Source: Aeromicrobium tamlense (GTDB lineage Bacteria > Actinomycetota > Actinomycetes > Propionibacteriales > Nocardioidaceae). Taken from it: DNA of 64,000 nucleotides. Both the position numbers and the translations under genes were made by a program. Location of the stretch: contig NZ_JACBZN010000001.1 in assembly GCF_013408555.1 (NCBI RefSeq), positions 2,108,001-2,172,000 on the forward strand. Direction: 5' to 3'. Each line of letters begins with the position of its first letter. Positions within the stretch are counted from its first letter, which is position 1. The notes beneath the pieces are model-generated. The model was not told the DNA's origin, ran no database searches, and was given only the letters and a program-made list of their open reading frames with translations. Positions 28,510 to 36,769 of this stretch are shown piece by piece.

Positions 28510-29079
28510 ATGCCCAGCACGTTCCGCATCCCCGCCGCCCCGATGGACTCCCCCGCCGCGCGCGTCGTGAGCGCCGCAGCGCGCCGGATGTACGGCCGCG
28601 TGCCCGACCTCGTGCCCGTGCTGTGGAACCACCGCAAGGTGCTGCGCGCAGTGCTGGCGTGGGAGCGCCGCGTCGCGACGTGGGACGCTCTCGACCCGCA
28701 CCTGAAGTCGTACGCCGTGATGGCCTCGGCCGCGAGCATCGGCTGCAGCTGGTGCCTCGACTTCGGCTACTACCTGGCCCACGACGAGGGCCTCGACGAG
28801 CAGAAGGTGCGCGAGGTCCCGCGGTGGCGCGAGTCGGACGCCTTCACCGACCTCGAGCGCGACGTCATGGCCTACGCCGAGGCGATGACCGCGACCCCGC
28901 CGACGGTCACCGACGAGCAGGTATCCGGGCTGCGCGCGGCCCTGGGCGAGCAGGCGCTCGTCGAGCTCACGATGATGGTGGCCGTGGAGAACCAGCGCTC
29001 GCGCTTCAACCTGGCCGCCGGCCTGGCCAGCCAGGGCTTCAGCGACGTGTGCGAGCTGCCGCTGGCGGACGTGCGGTGA
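28510..29079 (+). CDS. AhpD-like carboxymuconolactone decarboxylase family protein
   Basis: A 189-residue all-helical CMD/AhpD-fold protein. The redox CxxC appears in SIGCSWCLDFGYYLA (about Cys78 and Cys81), followed by the helix region LERDVMAYAEAMTATPP. AhpD relatives reduce peroxidase systems through this dithiol. The gene has an AAGGAGA ribosome-binding site and overlaps the next gene by four bases (GTGA). CMD-family genes are the typical partners of ECF41 sigma factors, and the next gene is one. Confidence 0.9.
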   Translation: MPSTFRIPAAPMDSPAARVVSAAARRMYGRVPDLVPVLWNHRKVLRAVLAWERRVATWDALDPHLKSYAVMASAASIGCSWCLDFGYYLAHDEGLDEQKVREVPRWRESDAFTDLERDVMAYAEAMTATPPTVTDEQVSGLRAALGEQALVELTMMVAVENQRSRFNLAAGLASQGFSDVCELPLADVR

Positions 29080-29945
29080 CGTCCGTCCTCGACGAGTTCA
29101 CGGCGCACCGCGCGCTGCTGTTCACGGTCGCCTACGAGATGCTCGGCTCGGCCGCCGACGCCGAGGACGTCGTGCAGGAGACGTGGCTGCGCTGGAGCGC
29201 CGAGGACCGCGAGGACGTCCACGACCCGCGCGCCTACCTCGTGCGGATCACGACGCGCCTGGCCCTCAACCGCCTGCGCACGCTGGCGCGTCGGCGCGAG
29301 TCGTACGTCGGGCCGTGGCTGCCCGAGCCGCTCGTCACCGCGCCCGACGTCGCCGACGACGTGGCCCTGGCCGACTCGGTCTCCACGGCGATGCTGCTCG
29401 TGCTGGAGACCCTCGGCGAGACCGAGCGGGCGGTGTTCGTGCTGCGTGAGGTCTTCGACGTCCCCTACGAGGAGATCGCCGCCGCGGTCAACCGCACGCC
29501 CGCCACGGTGCGCCAGATCGCGCGGCGGGCACGGGCGCACGTGGCCGCGCGCCGGCCGCGCGTGCAGGTGACACCGCGCGAGCGCACCGAGGTGGTGGCG
29601 CGGTTCCAGCGCGCGATCGCCGAGGGCGACCTCCAGCAGCTGCTGGACGTCATCTCCCCCGACGTGGTGCTGGTGTCCGACGGCGGCGGCAAGGTCAGCG
29701 CGGCCCGGCGCCCGATCGTCGGACGCGACAAGGTGCTGCGGTTCCTCGCGGGCGTCATGCCCGACGACGTCGTCGTCGAGGCCGCGTGGATCAACGGCGA
29801 GCTGGGCCTCGTCACCCGTCAGGCCGGCGCGATCACCGCGATCGCGACCGCGGTGGTGCAGGACGGGGTCGTCGTCACGATGAACATCGTGCGCAATCCC
29901 GACAAGCTCGGGGCGACCGGCCCCGTGCGGCTCAGCCGGAGCTGA
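29076..29945 (+). CDS. ECF41-group sigma factor with SnoaL-like C-terminal domain (SigJ-like)
   Basis: A 289-residue extracytoplasmic-function sigma factor. Regions sigma2 (VAYEMLGSAADAEDVVQETWLRW) and sigma4 (VFDVPYEEIAAAVNRTPATVRQI) are followed by a SnoaL-like extension. The three ECF41 marks are all present: WLPEP at 81-85, DGGGK at 202-206 and NPDKL at 274-278. In this group the C-terminal domain replaces an anti-sigma factor and controls activity. The GTG start overlaps the AhpD-like stop. The promoter upstream of the pair looks like an ECF41 target, so autoregulation is likely. Confidence 0.93.
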   Translation: MTSVLDEFTAHRALLFTVAYEMLGSAADAEDVVQETWLRWSAEDREDVHDPRAYLVRITTRLALNRLRTLARRRESYVGPWLPEPLVTAPDVADDVALADSVSTAMLLVLETLGETERAVFVLREVFDVPYEEIAAAVNRTPATVRQIARRARAHVAARRPRVQVTPRERTEVVARFQRAIAEGDLQQLLDVISPDVVLVSDGGGKVSAARRPIVGRDKVLRFLAGVMPDDVVVEAAWINGELGLVTRQAGAITAIATAVVQDGVVVTMNIVRNPDKLGATGPVRLSRS

Positions 29946-29962
29946 GCCGCGGGGGCGGACGG

Positions 29963-30199
29963 TCAGGCGTCGTCGTCCTCGCCCTCGTCGCCGGGGCCGC
30001 CGGTGCCGGGGTCGTCGGGCGTCGGCAGGTCGGGAACCCCCGCGGGGCCCTCGACGCCGGGCACCGTCTCCGTGCCGGCCTCCTGCTCGTTCCCGCCCGG
30101 CTCCGAGACGCTCGCGTGCTGCGGGTCCACGGTGAGCTCGTCGGCCAGCTCCGCGGCCTTGCCCTCCGCCTGGTCACCGGTCTTCGGCGTGCTGTCCAT
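29963..30199 (-). CDS. Small acidic, proline-rich protein of unknown function
   Basis: About 78 residues, rich in Asp, Glu, Pro and Gly and ending GDEGEDDDA; probably disordered and soluble. I chose the ATG at 30199 because GGAGG lies 5 nt upstream; an in-frame ATG is at 30211. It overlaps the end of the methyltransferase gene by 26 bp and is the last gene of a five-gene operon. Two other small acidic proteins, at 33037 and 56744, lie beside stress genes and have a similar composition. No known domain is recognised. Confidence 0.65.
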   Translation of the reverse strand: MDSTPKTGDQAEGKAAELADELTVDPQHASVSEPGGNEQEAGTETVPGVEGPAGVPDLPTPDDPGTGGPGDEGEDDDA

Positions 30200-30839
30200 G
30201 CTGTCCTCCATCGGTGGTGCGGTGCAGCAGCAGGACGGCGCCGCCGTCGAGCTGCCGGCTCTCGGCGATCGTGAGGCCGCGCTCGGCCGCGTCGGACTCG
30301 AGATCGCGTCCCTGCCCCTCGTCGCGCAGCTGGAGCAGGCCGACGCCGCCGCGGCACAGGTGCCGGGCGATCACGGTCAGGCACTCGCGCGCGAGGTCGA
30401 GTCCGTCGGCGCCCCCGTCGATCGCGGTCAGCGGGTCCTCCGGGAACTGCCCGACGCCGTCCGAGGTCAGGTACGGCGGGTCGGCGATGACCAGGGCGAA
30501 GCGCTCGTCGGGCAGCAGCACCTCCGACATCCCGCCGTGACGGATGTCGGAGTCCACGCCCCACGCCCGCGCGTTGCGCGAGGCCCACACGCAGGCGTGC
30601 AGGTCGGCGTCGACCTGGACGAGGTGCCTTCCGGTGCCGGCCACGGCGAGCAGGCCGATGTGACCCGCCCCCGCGCAGACCTCGAGCACGGGACCGGCCG
30701 GCACGCGGTCGAGCCACTCGCGGGCCCAGGCCGACTGCGCCTCCGTCCAGGGGCGGGGCGTCAGCACCCGCTCGTCGTAGCCGATCGACCGGCCGCCGAA
30801 CGTGGTCGACCGCGCCTCGGGCTCGGTGGCCTGGAGCAT
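30174..30839 (-). CDS. Class I SAM-dependent methyltransferase
   Basis: A 221-residue Rossmann-fold methyltransferase. Motif I is EVCAGAGHIGLLA (about 52-64), motif II is QVDADLHAC and motif IV is IADPPYLTSD. The DPPY form resembles the NPPY of HemK/RsmC/TrmN6-type enzymes that methylate amino groups of proteins or nucleic acids, so the target may be a macromolecule. The gene is coupled to the SDR upstream through TGATG and to the acidic protein downstream by overlap. Confidence 0.82.
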   Translation of the reverse strand: MLQATEPEARSTTFGGRSIGYDERVLTPRPWTEAQSAWAREWLDRVPAGPVLEVCAGAGHIGLLAVAGTGRHLVQVDADLHACVWASRNARAWGVDSDIRHGGMSEVLLPDERFALVIADPPYLTSDGVGQFPEDPLTAIDGGADGLDLARECLTVIARHLCRGGVGLLQLRDEGQGRDLESDAAERGLTIAESRQLDGGAVLLLHRTTDGGQHGQHAEDR

Positions 30840-31702
30840 CAGAAGACCGGCTTTCCGCCGGTGACGCCCAGGACGGTCCCCGAGACGTAGCTCGCGTCCG
30901 TCTCCGACGCCAGGAACACGAACGCCGGCGCCACCTCGGCGGGCTGGCCCGCGCGACCCAGCGGCGTGTCCGAGCCGAACTGCTCGAGCTTCTCCACGGG
31001 CTGCGTCGCGGGCTGCAGCGGCGTCCAGATCGGGCCGGGCGCGACCGCGTTCACGCGGATCCCCCGCGGGCCGAGCTCGGCCGCGAGGTTCACCGTGAGG
31101 TTGTTGATCGCGGCCTTCGTGGAGGCGTAGTCCAGCAGGCTCGTCGACGGCTCGTACGCCTGGATCGACGTGTTGTTGATGATGCACGAGCCACGACCCA
31201 GGTGCGCCAGCGCGGCGCGGGTGAGCCACAGCAGGGCCAGCACGTTGGTCGTGTAGGTGCGCTCGAGGCGCTCGTCGTCCATCTGCTCCAGGCCCTCGTC
31301 GCGCGCCATCTGGTAGCCGGCGTTGTTGACGAGGATGTCGAGGCCCCCGAGGCCGTCGTGGGCGTGGGCGATGACGCGGTCGCACGTGGCGCTGTCGCGC
31401 AGGTCGGCTTCGATGGCCAGGCAGGTGCGGCCGGCCTCCTCGACGAGGCGCGACGTCTCGCGGGCGTCCTCGACCTCCTCGGGCATGTAGGTGAACGCGA
31501 CATCGGCGCCCTCGCGGGCGTACGCGATCGCGACCGCACGACCGATGCCGGAGTCGCCGCCGGTGATGAGGGCCTTGCGGCCCTCCAGCCGGCCGGTGCC
31601 GACGTAGCTCTCCTCGCCGTGGTCGGGCACGGGCTCCATCACGTCGGTGCGGCCCGGGGGCTCCTGCTGCTGCGGCGGGAAGCCGCTCTGGTCCTCACTC
31701 AT
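30839..31702 (-). CDS. SDR oxidoreductase, general stress protein 39 / YghA-like
   Basis: A 287-residue extended SDR with an N-terminal tail (about 40 residues, PPQQQEPPGRTDVMEP...). It has ITGGDSGIGRA (about 46-56), NNAG, the catalytic serine in INNTSIQAYEP and the YxxxK pair in DYASTKAA. The tail and the TGGDSGIG form match the GSP39/YghA group, whose Bacillus member belongs to the SigB general stress regulon. That fits the stress genes and sigma factor nearby. Its stop overlaps the methyltransferase start. Confidence 0.9.
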   Translation of the reverse strand: MSEDQSGFPPQQQEPPGRTDVMEPVPDHGEESYVGTGRLEGRKALITGGDSGIGRAVAIAYAREGADVAFTYMPEEVEDARETSRLVEEAGRTCLAIEADLRDSATCDRVIAHAHDGLGGLDILVNNAGYQMARDEGLEQMDDERLERTYTTNVLALLWLTRAALAHLGRGSCIINNTSIQAYEPSTSLLDYASTKAAINNLTVNLAAELGPRGIRVNAVAPGPIWTPLQPATQPVEKLEQFGSDTPLGRAGQPAEVAPAFVFLASETDASYVSGTVLGVTGGKPVF

Positions 31703-31910
31703 GGGACTCTCCTTCGTCGTCGAATCGGGTCCTGATCGCCTGGTGGGTCGCGTCGCACCAGGGCAGCGACGCGGACTTGCCGCACCGGCACACGGCGCTG
31801 ACGGGTCTCTCGGTGCGGTGGATCTCGCCGTCGGGGGCGCGCACGCCGATGTCCCCGCGGATGAGCAGGGGTCCGTTGGGGCACACGCTCAGATCGACGC
31901 GGCGCGACAT
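31695..31910 (-). CDS. CDGSH iron-sulfur domain protein
   Basis: A 71-residue protein with one CDGSH-type cluster motif: CRCGKSASLPWCDATH, giving the three cysteines and one histidine that bind [2Fe-2S]. The N-terminal part has a short strand pair CPNGPLLIRG typical of small bacterial mitoNEET-like proteins, which hold redox-active clusters. It starts at the stop of the diiron oxidase-like gene (TGATG) and runs 8 bp into the SDR gene. A CDGSH gene next to an HO-like oxidase gene is a common pairing. Confidence 0.92.
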   Translation of the reverse strand: MSRRVDLSVCPNGPLLIRGDIGVRAPDGEIHRTERPVSAVCRCGKSASLPWCDATHQAIRTRFDDEGESHE

Positions 31911-32887
31911 CAGATCCCCCACTTGTCGAACATCGCCGTGGCGAACCGGCTCTCCTGGTCCAGGCACGTGAAGACGCCGAACGCGACGTCCTCGGCCAGG
32001 TGCGGCTCGGCCTCGACCAGCGCGCCGGCGATGAACCGCGCGGCGGTCTGCTCGTGCACGGCGTCGGCCTCGACGTGCTCGTCGTAGTAGGCCGCGATCT
32101 CCTCCGGCAGGCCCAGCCGCCGCAGGCCGCGCGCCATCCGGCGCGACGGTCCCGAGCTGGAGGCCTCGAACGCCACGAGGTGGCCCACGGAGGCCCCGCG
32201 CAGCCGGCGCTGGAGGCCGAACATCGTCAGGGTCACGTTCATCTCGAGCACCTCGACCGGCACGTCGTCGATCGCTGCGCCCTCGCGGGTGTCGAGGCCG
32301 AGGGCGCGCATGCCCTCGGCGAACAGGTGCGCGTGGAGCCGCTCGGGACGACCGCCGCCGTACTCGTCGTACTGGAGCTCGGCCAGCGCCGCGCGCGCCG
32401 GACCGGGCAGCCGTGCGACGGTCCACGCGGTCGGGTCGGCCTCCTTGAGGTGGTAGATCGACCGATACCAGAGCAGCTCGCGGACCTGCTCCGCCGTGGC
32501 GGAGCGCTGCACGTGCGCGGCCAGCGACGGCCCGTCGTCGTTGCGCACGTACTCGAGCAGGACGTCGGGATCGGCGGACTCGGGCAGGCGACCCACGGCG
32601 CGCTCACGCAGTCGCGCCTCCAGGTCGCGCTCGACCTCGTTGCGCACGGCGATGAGCTCCGGCGTCCACTCCGCGTCCTGCACGTCGGCGAAGCCGCGGT
32701 GGTGCAGCTCGTGCGCGATCCAGGCCGTCAGCAGCCCGTCCTCCTCGCTCGACGGGCGGACCCGCGGGATCCGGTCCCACGGCATCGCCCCGGTGAGGGC
32801 CGCGACGGTCGCGGCACTCAGGTCGCCACGAGGCTGCGGCAGGGTCGACGTGGTCGGCCCACTTCCGGTGATGACGGCTGATGGCAT
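31910..32887 (-). CDS. Iron-containing redox enzyme, heme-oxygenase-like diiron oxidase (HDO) family
   Basis: A 325-residue all-helical protein. Likely iron ligands appear in the helices LLTAWIAHELHHRGFADVQD, QYDEYGGGRPERLHAHLF and YYDEHVEADAVHEQTAARFI, the last with the H..AD..H pattern of the family. Members use two irons and oxygen on varied small substrates, several in natural-product pathways. The AAAGGACC site supports the start. It leads an overlapping operon with CDGSH, SDR, methyltransferase and acidic protein genes. A GGGGGTACCCCC palindrome lies about 40 bp upstream. Confidence 0.85.
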   Translation of the reverse strand: MPSAVITGSGPTTSTLPQPRGDLSAATVAALTGAMPWDRIPRVRPSSEEDGLLTAWIAHELHHRGFADVQDAEWTPELIAVRNEVERDLEARLRERAVGRLPESADPDVLLEYVRNDDGPSLAAHVQRSATAEQVRELLWYRSIYHLKEADPTAWTVARLPGPARAALAELQYDEYGGGRPERLHAHLFAEGMRALGLDTREGAAIDDVPVEVLEMNVTLTMFGLQRRLRGASVGHLVAFEASSSGPSRRMARGLRRLGLPEEIAAYYDEHVEADAVHEQTAARFIAGALVEAEPHLAEDVAFGVFTCLDQESRFATAMFDKWGI

Positions 32888-32997
32888 CCGTGGTCCTTTC
32901 GATCTGCAACGGGGGGACACGGTGGGGGTACCCCCCGGAGCGCGCCTCATGCGCACCGCGCGCCCATCGTGCCCCGGCGCATGGAACCGCGCGAGTC

Positions 32998-33003
32998 GGG
33001 TAC
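32998..33003 (+). promoter_or_regulatory. GGGTAC box, possible SigB/F-type -10
   Basis: GGGTAC lies 33 bp before the small acidic gene at 33037. No good GTTT -35 box is visible, so this is suggestive only. The same hexamer is found upstream of katE, the second carboxylate-amine ligase and the alcohol dehydrogenase. Confidence 0.35.
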
Positions 33004-33036
33004 GTGAACCTCGACCGTCGAAACTGAGGAGGATCC

Positions 33037-33201
33037 ATGAGCACACCGCACCCTGACGCTCCCGCCGAGGGCCCCGATCCCGACGACCCGTCGACGCAGC
33101 CCGACCCGACCGAGCCGGACGACCCGCCGCACGACGCGGTCGACGCCGCGCCGAACCAGGACGTCCAGCAGCAGCTCCTCGAGCGCGACGGGCTGGCCTG
33201 A
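33037..33201 (+). CDS. Small acidic Asp/Pro-rich protein
   Basis: A 54-residue protein rich in Asp, Pro and Glu, with the C-terminal end QQQLLERDGLA. A near-perfect AGGAGG ribosome-binding site lies 5 nt before the ATG, which is the main reason to believe it is real. It is 7 bp upstream of the Rieske-FAD oxidoreductase gene, so the two are co-transcribed. No domain is recognised; the composition is like the proteins at 29963 and 56744. Confidence 0.75.
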   Translation: MSTPHPDAPAEGPDPDDPSTQPDPTEPDDPPHDAVDAAPNQDVQQQLLERDGLA

Positions 33202-33208
33202 GGCGCCG

Positions 33209-34708
33209 ATGACCGACGACAACCGACCCCTCTGGCTCGTGCCCGCGGAGGTCGCGGGCTCCGACACGCTCCCCGACGCCTGCGACGACCTCGTCGTCGG
33301 CGCCGGGGTGGTTGGCCTCACCACCGCCGTCCTGCTGGCCCGCGCGGGCCGGCGGGTCTGCGTGGTCGAGGCCCGCTACGTCGGCGCCGGCTCCACCGGG
33401 CACAGCTCGGCCAAGGTCTCGCTGCTGCAGGGCACGCGCCTGTCCACGCTGCTGGAGCAGCACTCGCGCGACGTCGTGCAGTCCTACGTCGAGATGAACC
33501 GGGCCGGCTTCGACTGGCTGGTCGACTTTGCCACGGCCCACGACGTCCGCATCGACCGCCGCGCCGCAGCCACCTTCGCCGCCAGCCCGAACGAGACCTC
33601 GCGGGCGCGCGCCGAGTTCGTCGCCGCGCAGTCCGTGGGCCTCCCGGTGGAGTGGTCCGACGGGCTCGACCTGCCGGTGCACGTGCACGGCGCGGTCACC
33701 CTCGCCGACCAGGCGCAGGTCGACCCCGGGTCGCTCCTGTCCGCGTTGGCGACGGAGCTGCGCGCCCACCAGGGCGTGATCGTGGAGAACGCGCGGGTCG
33801 CGAGCGTGGACTGGGTCGGTCCGCCGACGGCGCACCTCGAGGACGGCCGCACGGTGCGCGCCGAGTCCCTCGTCGTCGCTACCGGCTCGCCGATCCTCGA
33901 CCGCAGCCTGGCCTTCAGCGATCTCGAGCCCCAGCGGTCGTACGTCGTCGGCTACGAGCTGGCCGACCCGCCGCAGATCATGGCGCTGTCGTCCGGCTCG
34001 CCCTCGGTGTCGCTGCGCGACGCCCGCACCGCCGACGGGCGGCCCGCGCTGCTGGTGGGCGGCTTCGGCCACGGCGTCGGGCGCACCGAGGCCGAGCGCG
34101 AGCACGTCGAGGCCATCCGCACGTGGACCGCCGAGCACTTCCCCGCCGCTCGCGAGGTCGCCGCGTGGTCCGCGCAGGACTACACCACTGGCGACGGGCT
34201 GCCCCGCTTCGGGCGGATGCCCCGCGGCGGCGACCGGATCCGCTTCGCCACCGGGTTCGCCAAGTGGGGCTTCACGAACGGCACGGCCGCGGCCCTCGCG
34301 ATCGCGCACGACGTGCTCGGCGACCCGATGCCCTGGGCGGACAGCGTCGTCGACCACTCCTCGCCGCTGCAGTCGGTGAAGGGCCGCGCGTCGATCAACG
34401 CCAAGGTCGCCAAGGAGGTCGCCACCGGCGCCGTCCGCGCGCTGTCCGGCTCGGACGCGCCGCTGGAGACCGGCGAGGGACGCGTGCACCGCGAGGGCGT
34501 CCACGTGGTCGCCGAGTCGCGCTCCGAGACCGACACCTGCCGCGTGTCCGGGCTCTGCACCCACCTCGGCGGTGTGCTGCGCTGGAACGACCACGAGCAG
34601 TCGTGGGACTGCCCCCTCCACGGCTCGCGCTTCTCCCCCGAGGGCGAGGTGCTGAACGGTCCCGCGACGAAGCCGCTCAAGCGGCTCGAGCCCTCGGAGG
34701 AGTCCTGA
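33209..34708 (+). CDS. FAD-dependent oxidoreductase with C-terminal Rieske domain
   Basis: A 499-residue DadA/GlpD-like FAD oxidoreductase. The FAD fingerprint DDLVVGAGVVGLTTAVLLARAG starts near residue 26, with VVEARYVGAGSTGHSSAKVSL after it. The C-terminal ~110 residues form a Rieske [2Fe-2S] domain with CTHLGG and CPLHGS. Proteins of this build oxidise an amine or similar substrate and pass electrons through the Rieske cluster. It follows a small acidic gene within an apparent stress cluster. The electron acceptor is unknown. Confidence 0.9.
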   Translation: MTDDNRPLWLVPAEVAGSDTLPDACDDLVVGAGVVGLTTAVLLARAGRRVCVVEARYVGAGSTGHSSAKVSLLQGTRLSTLLEQHSRDVVQSYVEMNRAGFDWLVDFATAHDVRIDRRAAATFAASPNETSRARAEFVAAQSVGLPVEWSDGLDLPVHVHGAVTLADQAQVDPGSLLSALATELRAHQGVIVENARVASVDWVGPPTAHLEDGRTVRAESLVVATGSPILDRSLAFSDLEPQRSYVVGYELADPPQIMALSSGSPSVSLRDARTADGRPALLVGGFGHGVGRTEAEREHVEAIRTWTAEHFPAAREVAAWSAQDYTTGDGLPRFGRMPRGGDRIRFATGFAKWGFTNGTAAALAIAHDVLGDPMPWADSVVDHSSPLQSVKGRASINAKVAKEVATGAVRALSGSDAPLETGEGRVHREGVHVVAESRSETDTCRVSGLCTHLGGVLRWNDHEQSWDCPLHGSRFSPEGEVLNGPATKPLKRLEPSEES

Positions 34709-34733
34709 CGTCGCGAGCGCCTCAGGGGCGGAC

Positions 34734-35255
34734 GTGTCGCGCCTCCTGATCGGCGTCAGCGGCTGGAGCTACGACGGGTGGCGCGGCGACTTCTACCCGA
34801 AGGGCCTGCCCGGCGTCGCGAGCTCGAGCACGTCGCGTCGCGCCTGACGGCCGTCGAGGTCAACGGCACGTTCTACTCGCTGCAGCGGCGCACCACCTTC
34901 GAGCGCTGGGCCTCGGAGGTGCCCGAGGACTTCGTGTTCGCACTGAAGGGCAGCCGCTACGTGACGCACCTGCTGCGACTCGTCGGCGTCCGCACGACCG
35001 CGGAGGCCGCCGTGCTGGCGCAAGGACTGGCCCGTCCTCGACCTGCCCTCGAGCTCGATCGCCTACGCGCGCCTCCACGGCCACACCCGCCTCTACGCCA
35101 GTCGCTACAGCGATTCCTCCCTGGACGCGTGGGCGCAGTGGTGTCGCAGGCGGTCCGCCGAGGGCCGCGACGTGCAGGTGTACTTCGACAACGACTCCGA
35201 GGGACACGCGCCGCACGACGCCGAGCGGCTGCTCCACCGGCTCCGTCCGAGCTGA
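34734..35255 (+). pseudogene. DUF72 gene, broken by frameshift and internal deletion
   Basis: The GTG at 34734 begins a normal DUF72 N-terminus (LLIGVSGWSYDGWRGDFYPK). The frame is lost near 34808-34812, where one C seems missing; the next frame continues with RRRELEHVASRLTAVEVNG and FVFALKGSRYVTH. Near 35010-35030 the original frame returns with AYARLHGHTRLYASRYSDSS and VQVYFDNDSEGHAP, the family's C-terminus. About 100 central residues of the usual 240-300 are gone. The product cannot be functional. Confidence 0.85.
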
Positions 35256-35350
35256 CCTCCGCTCGGGTTGCCGACCCCCGGGGGCGGTGTGAGGCTGAAA
35301 GCGGTTGAACCCCCAGCCACCCGGTTCTCTCCCGATCCGACGGAGGCTCC

Positions 35351-36031
35351 ATGACTGCGTTGTACGACCACCCCCACACGACGAGCTGCGAGGACCTCGT
35401 CCTCGAGCACCTGTCGCTCGCCACCGCCCTCGCCCGCCGGTTCGGCAACCGCGGCGTCGACGCCGAGGACCTCGAGCAGGTCGCCCGGCTCGCCCTGGTC
35501 AAGGCGGCGAAGCGCTACAACCCCGCTCAGGGCCCGTTCCCGCCGTTCGCGACCGCCACGATCCAGGGCGAGATCAAGCGGCACTTCCGCGACCGGGCCT
35601 GGATGGTGCGACCCCCGCGCCGGGTCCAGGAGATCCAGGCGCTCATCGCCGGCGAGCAGCTGCCCGAGCTGACGACGGCGAACCTCCACGAGATGGCCGC
35701 GCGCCTCGGCGTCGCCCCGGAGGACCTCCGGGACGCGGCCGCGGCACGGGGCTGCTTCCACCCCGACTCCATGGACGACGTCAGCCACGGACGGCGCGAA
35801 TTCGTGCGCGAGGACGACGACCTCGAGTTCGTCGACGAGTGGCTCACGGTCGCGCGCCCGCTGCGCGAGCTGGAGCGCGAGTCGCGCGAGCTGCTGCACT
35901 GGCGCTACGTCGACGAGATGACCCAGCAGGCGATCGCCGACCGGCTCGGCATCAGCCAGATGCAGGTGTCGCGCCGGCTGTCCAAGGTGCTGTCCTCGCT
36001 CCGCGGGCATCCCGACCTGGCTGCGGCATAA
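35351..36031 (+). CDS. SigB/SigF/SigG-type alternative sigma factor
   Basis: A 226-residue sigma-70 family factor of the SigB/F/G group. Region 2 spans ARRFGNRGVDAEDLEQVARLAL to FATATIQGEIKRHFRDRAWMVR (about 28-83). Region 3 follows (ANLHEMAARLGVAPEDL), and region 4 ends with AIADRLGISQMQVSRRLSKVL. A GGAGG site precedes the ATG. This group directs general stress promoters (GTTT-N15-17-GGGTA). No anti-sigma or anti-anti-sigma gene is adjacent; a GAF-ANTAR gene follows 38 bp downstream. Confidence 0.92.
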   Translation: MTALYDHPHTTSCEDLVLEHLSLATALARRFGNRGVDAEDLEQVARLALVKAAKRYNPAQGPFPPFATATIQGEIKRHFRDRAWMVRPPRRVQEIQALIAGEQLPELTTANLHEMAARLGVAPEDLRDAAAARGCFHPDSMDDVSHGRREFVREDDDLEFVDEWLTVARPLRELERESRELLHWRYVDEMTQQAIADRLGISQMQVSRRLSKVLSSLRGHPDLAAA

Positions 36032-36069
36032 AATGGAGGAGCTCCACCGGCTGTAGGAAGGATCCGGGC

Positions 36070-36768
36070 GTGACCGGCGACACCACCACTCCCCTCATCA
36101 ACCAGCTCGCGGACGTGGCCCTGTCGATGCATCAGGAGCACTCGGCCGAAGCGACCGTCGAGTCCGTGCTCGGCTACATCAAGACCGCGGTGGGCGCCCA
36201 GTACGCGGGCGCCCTGCTCTTCGGCGAGAAGGGAGCGATCGAGACCGTCCCGGGATCGGACGACATCGTCGAGAAGGCGGGCGCCGTCCAGGCCGAGGTC
36301 GGCGAGGGGCCCGACCTCGCCGCCATCGAGGAGGCCCAGTCCATCCTCGTCTCGGACATCCGCGCCGAGCCGCACTGGCCGCACTGGGCGCAGGCCATGG
36401 CCGAGCTGGGCCTGCGCAGCCTGGTCAGCGTGAAGCTGTCCACGCGCGACCGAGCCTTCGGCAGCCTGACCGTCTACTCGACCCATCCCGACGCGTTCAC
36501 GGACGAGGACCGGTCGGTGGTCGAGGCGTTCGCGCGCCACGTGGCCATCGCGATCTCCACGTCCGTGCGGGAGCAGAACCTCAACGCGGCGATCGACTCG
36601 CGCAAGCTCATCGGCCAGGCGCAGGGCATCCTCATGGAGCGCTTCTCGCTGTCCGACGCGCAGGCCTTCGCGGTGCTGCTGCGGTACTCCCAGCACTCCA
36701 ACACGAAGCTGCGCGTCATCGCCGAGCGCCTCGTGTCCGAGCGCACGCTGCCGCCCGAGTCCGACTGA
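36070..36768 (+). CDS. GAF and ANTAR domain antitermination-type regulator
   Basis: A 232-residue protein. The GAF sensor domain covers about 15-165. The C-terminal ANTAR domain (about 172-228) has DSRKLIGQAQGILMERFSLSDAQAFAVLLRYSQ, the usual three-helix RNA-binding bundle. ANTAR proteins bind paired hairpins in mRNA leaders and prevent termination. No phosphoacceptor domain is present, so the GAF ligand should be the signal. A GTAGGAAGG site precedes the GTG at 36070. A seven-codon ORF (36033-36056) lies between the sigma gene and this start. Confidence 0.9.
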   Translation: MTGDTTTPLINQLADVALSMHQEHSAEATVESVLGYIKTAVGAQYAGALLFGEKGAIETVPGSDDIVEKAGAVQAEVGEGPDLAAIEEAQSILVSDIRAEPHWPHWAQAMAELGLRSLVSVKLSTRDRAFGSLTVYSTHPDAFTDEDRSVVEAFARHVAIAISTSVREQNLNAAIDSRKLIGQAQGILMERFSLSDAQAFAVLLRYSQHSNTKLRVIAERLVSERTLPPESD

Positions 36769-36769
36769 C

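Noticed and set aside
36033-36056. Seven-codon leader-like ORF before the GAF-ANTAR gene
   Set aside because: Too short to support by sequence alone; its GGAG elements may simply be part of the ribosome-binding region.
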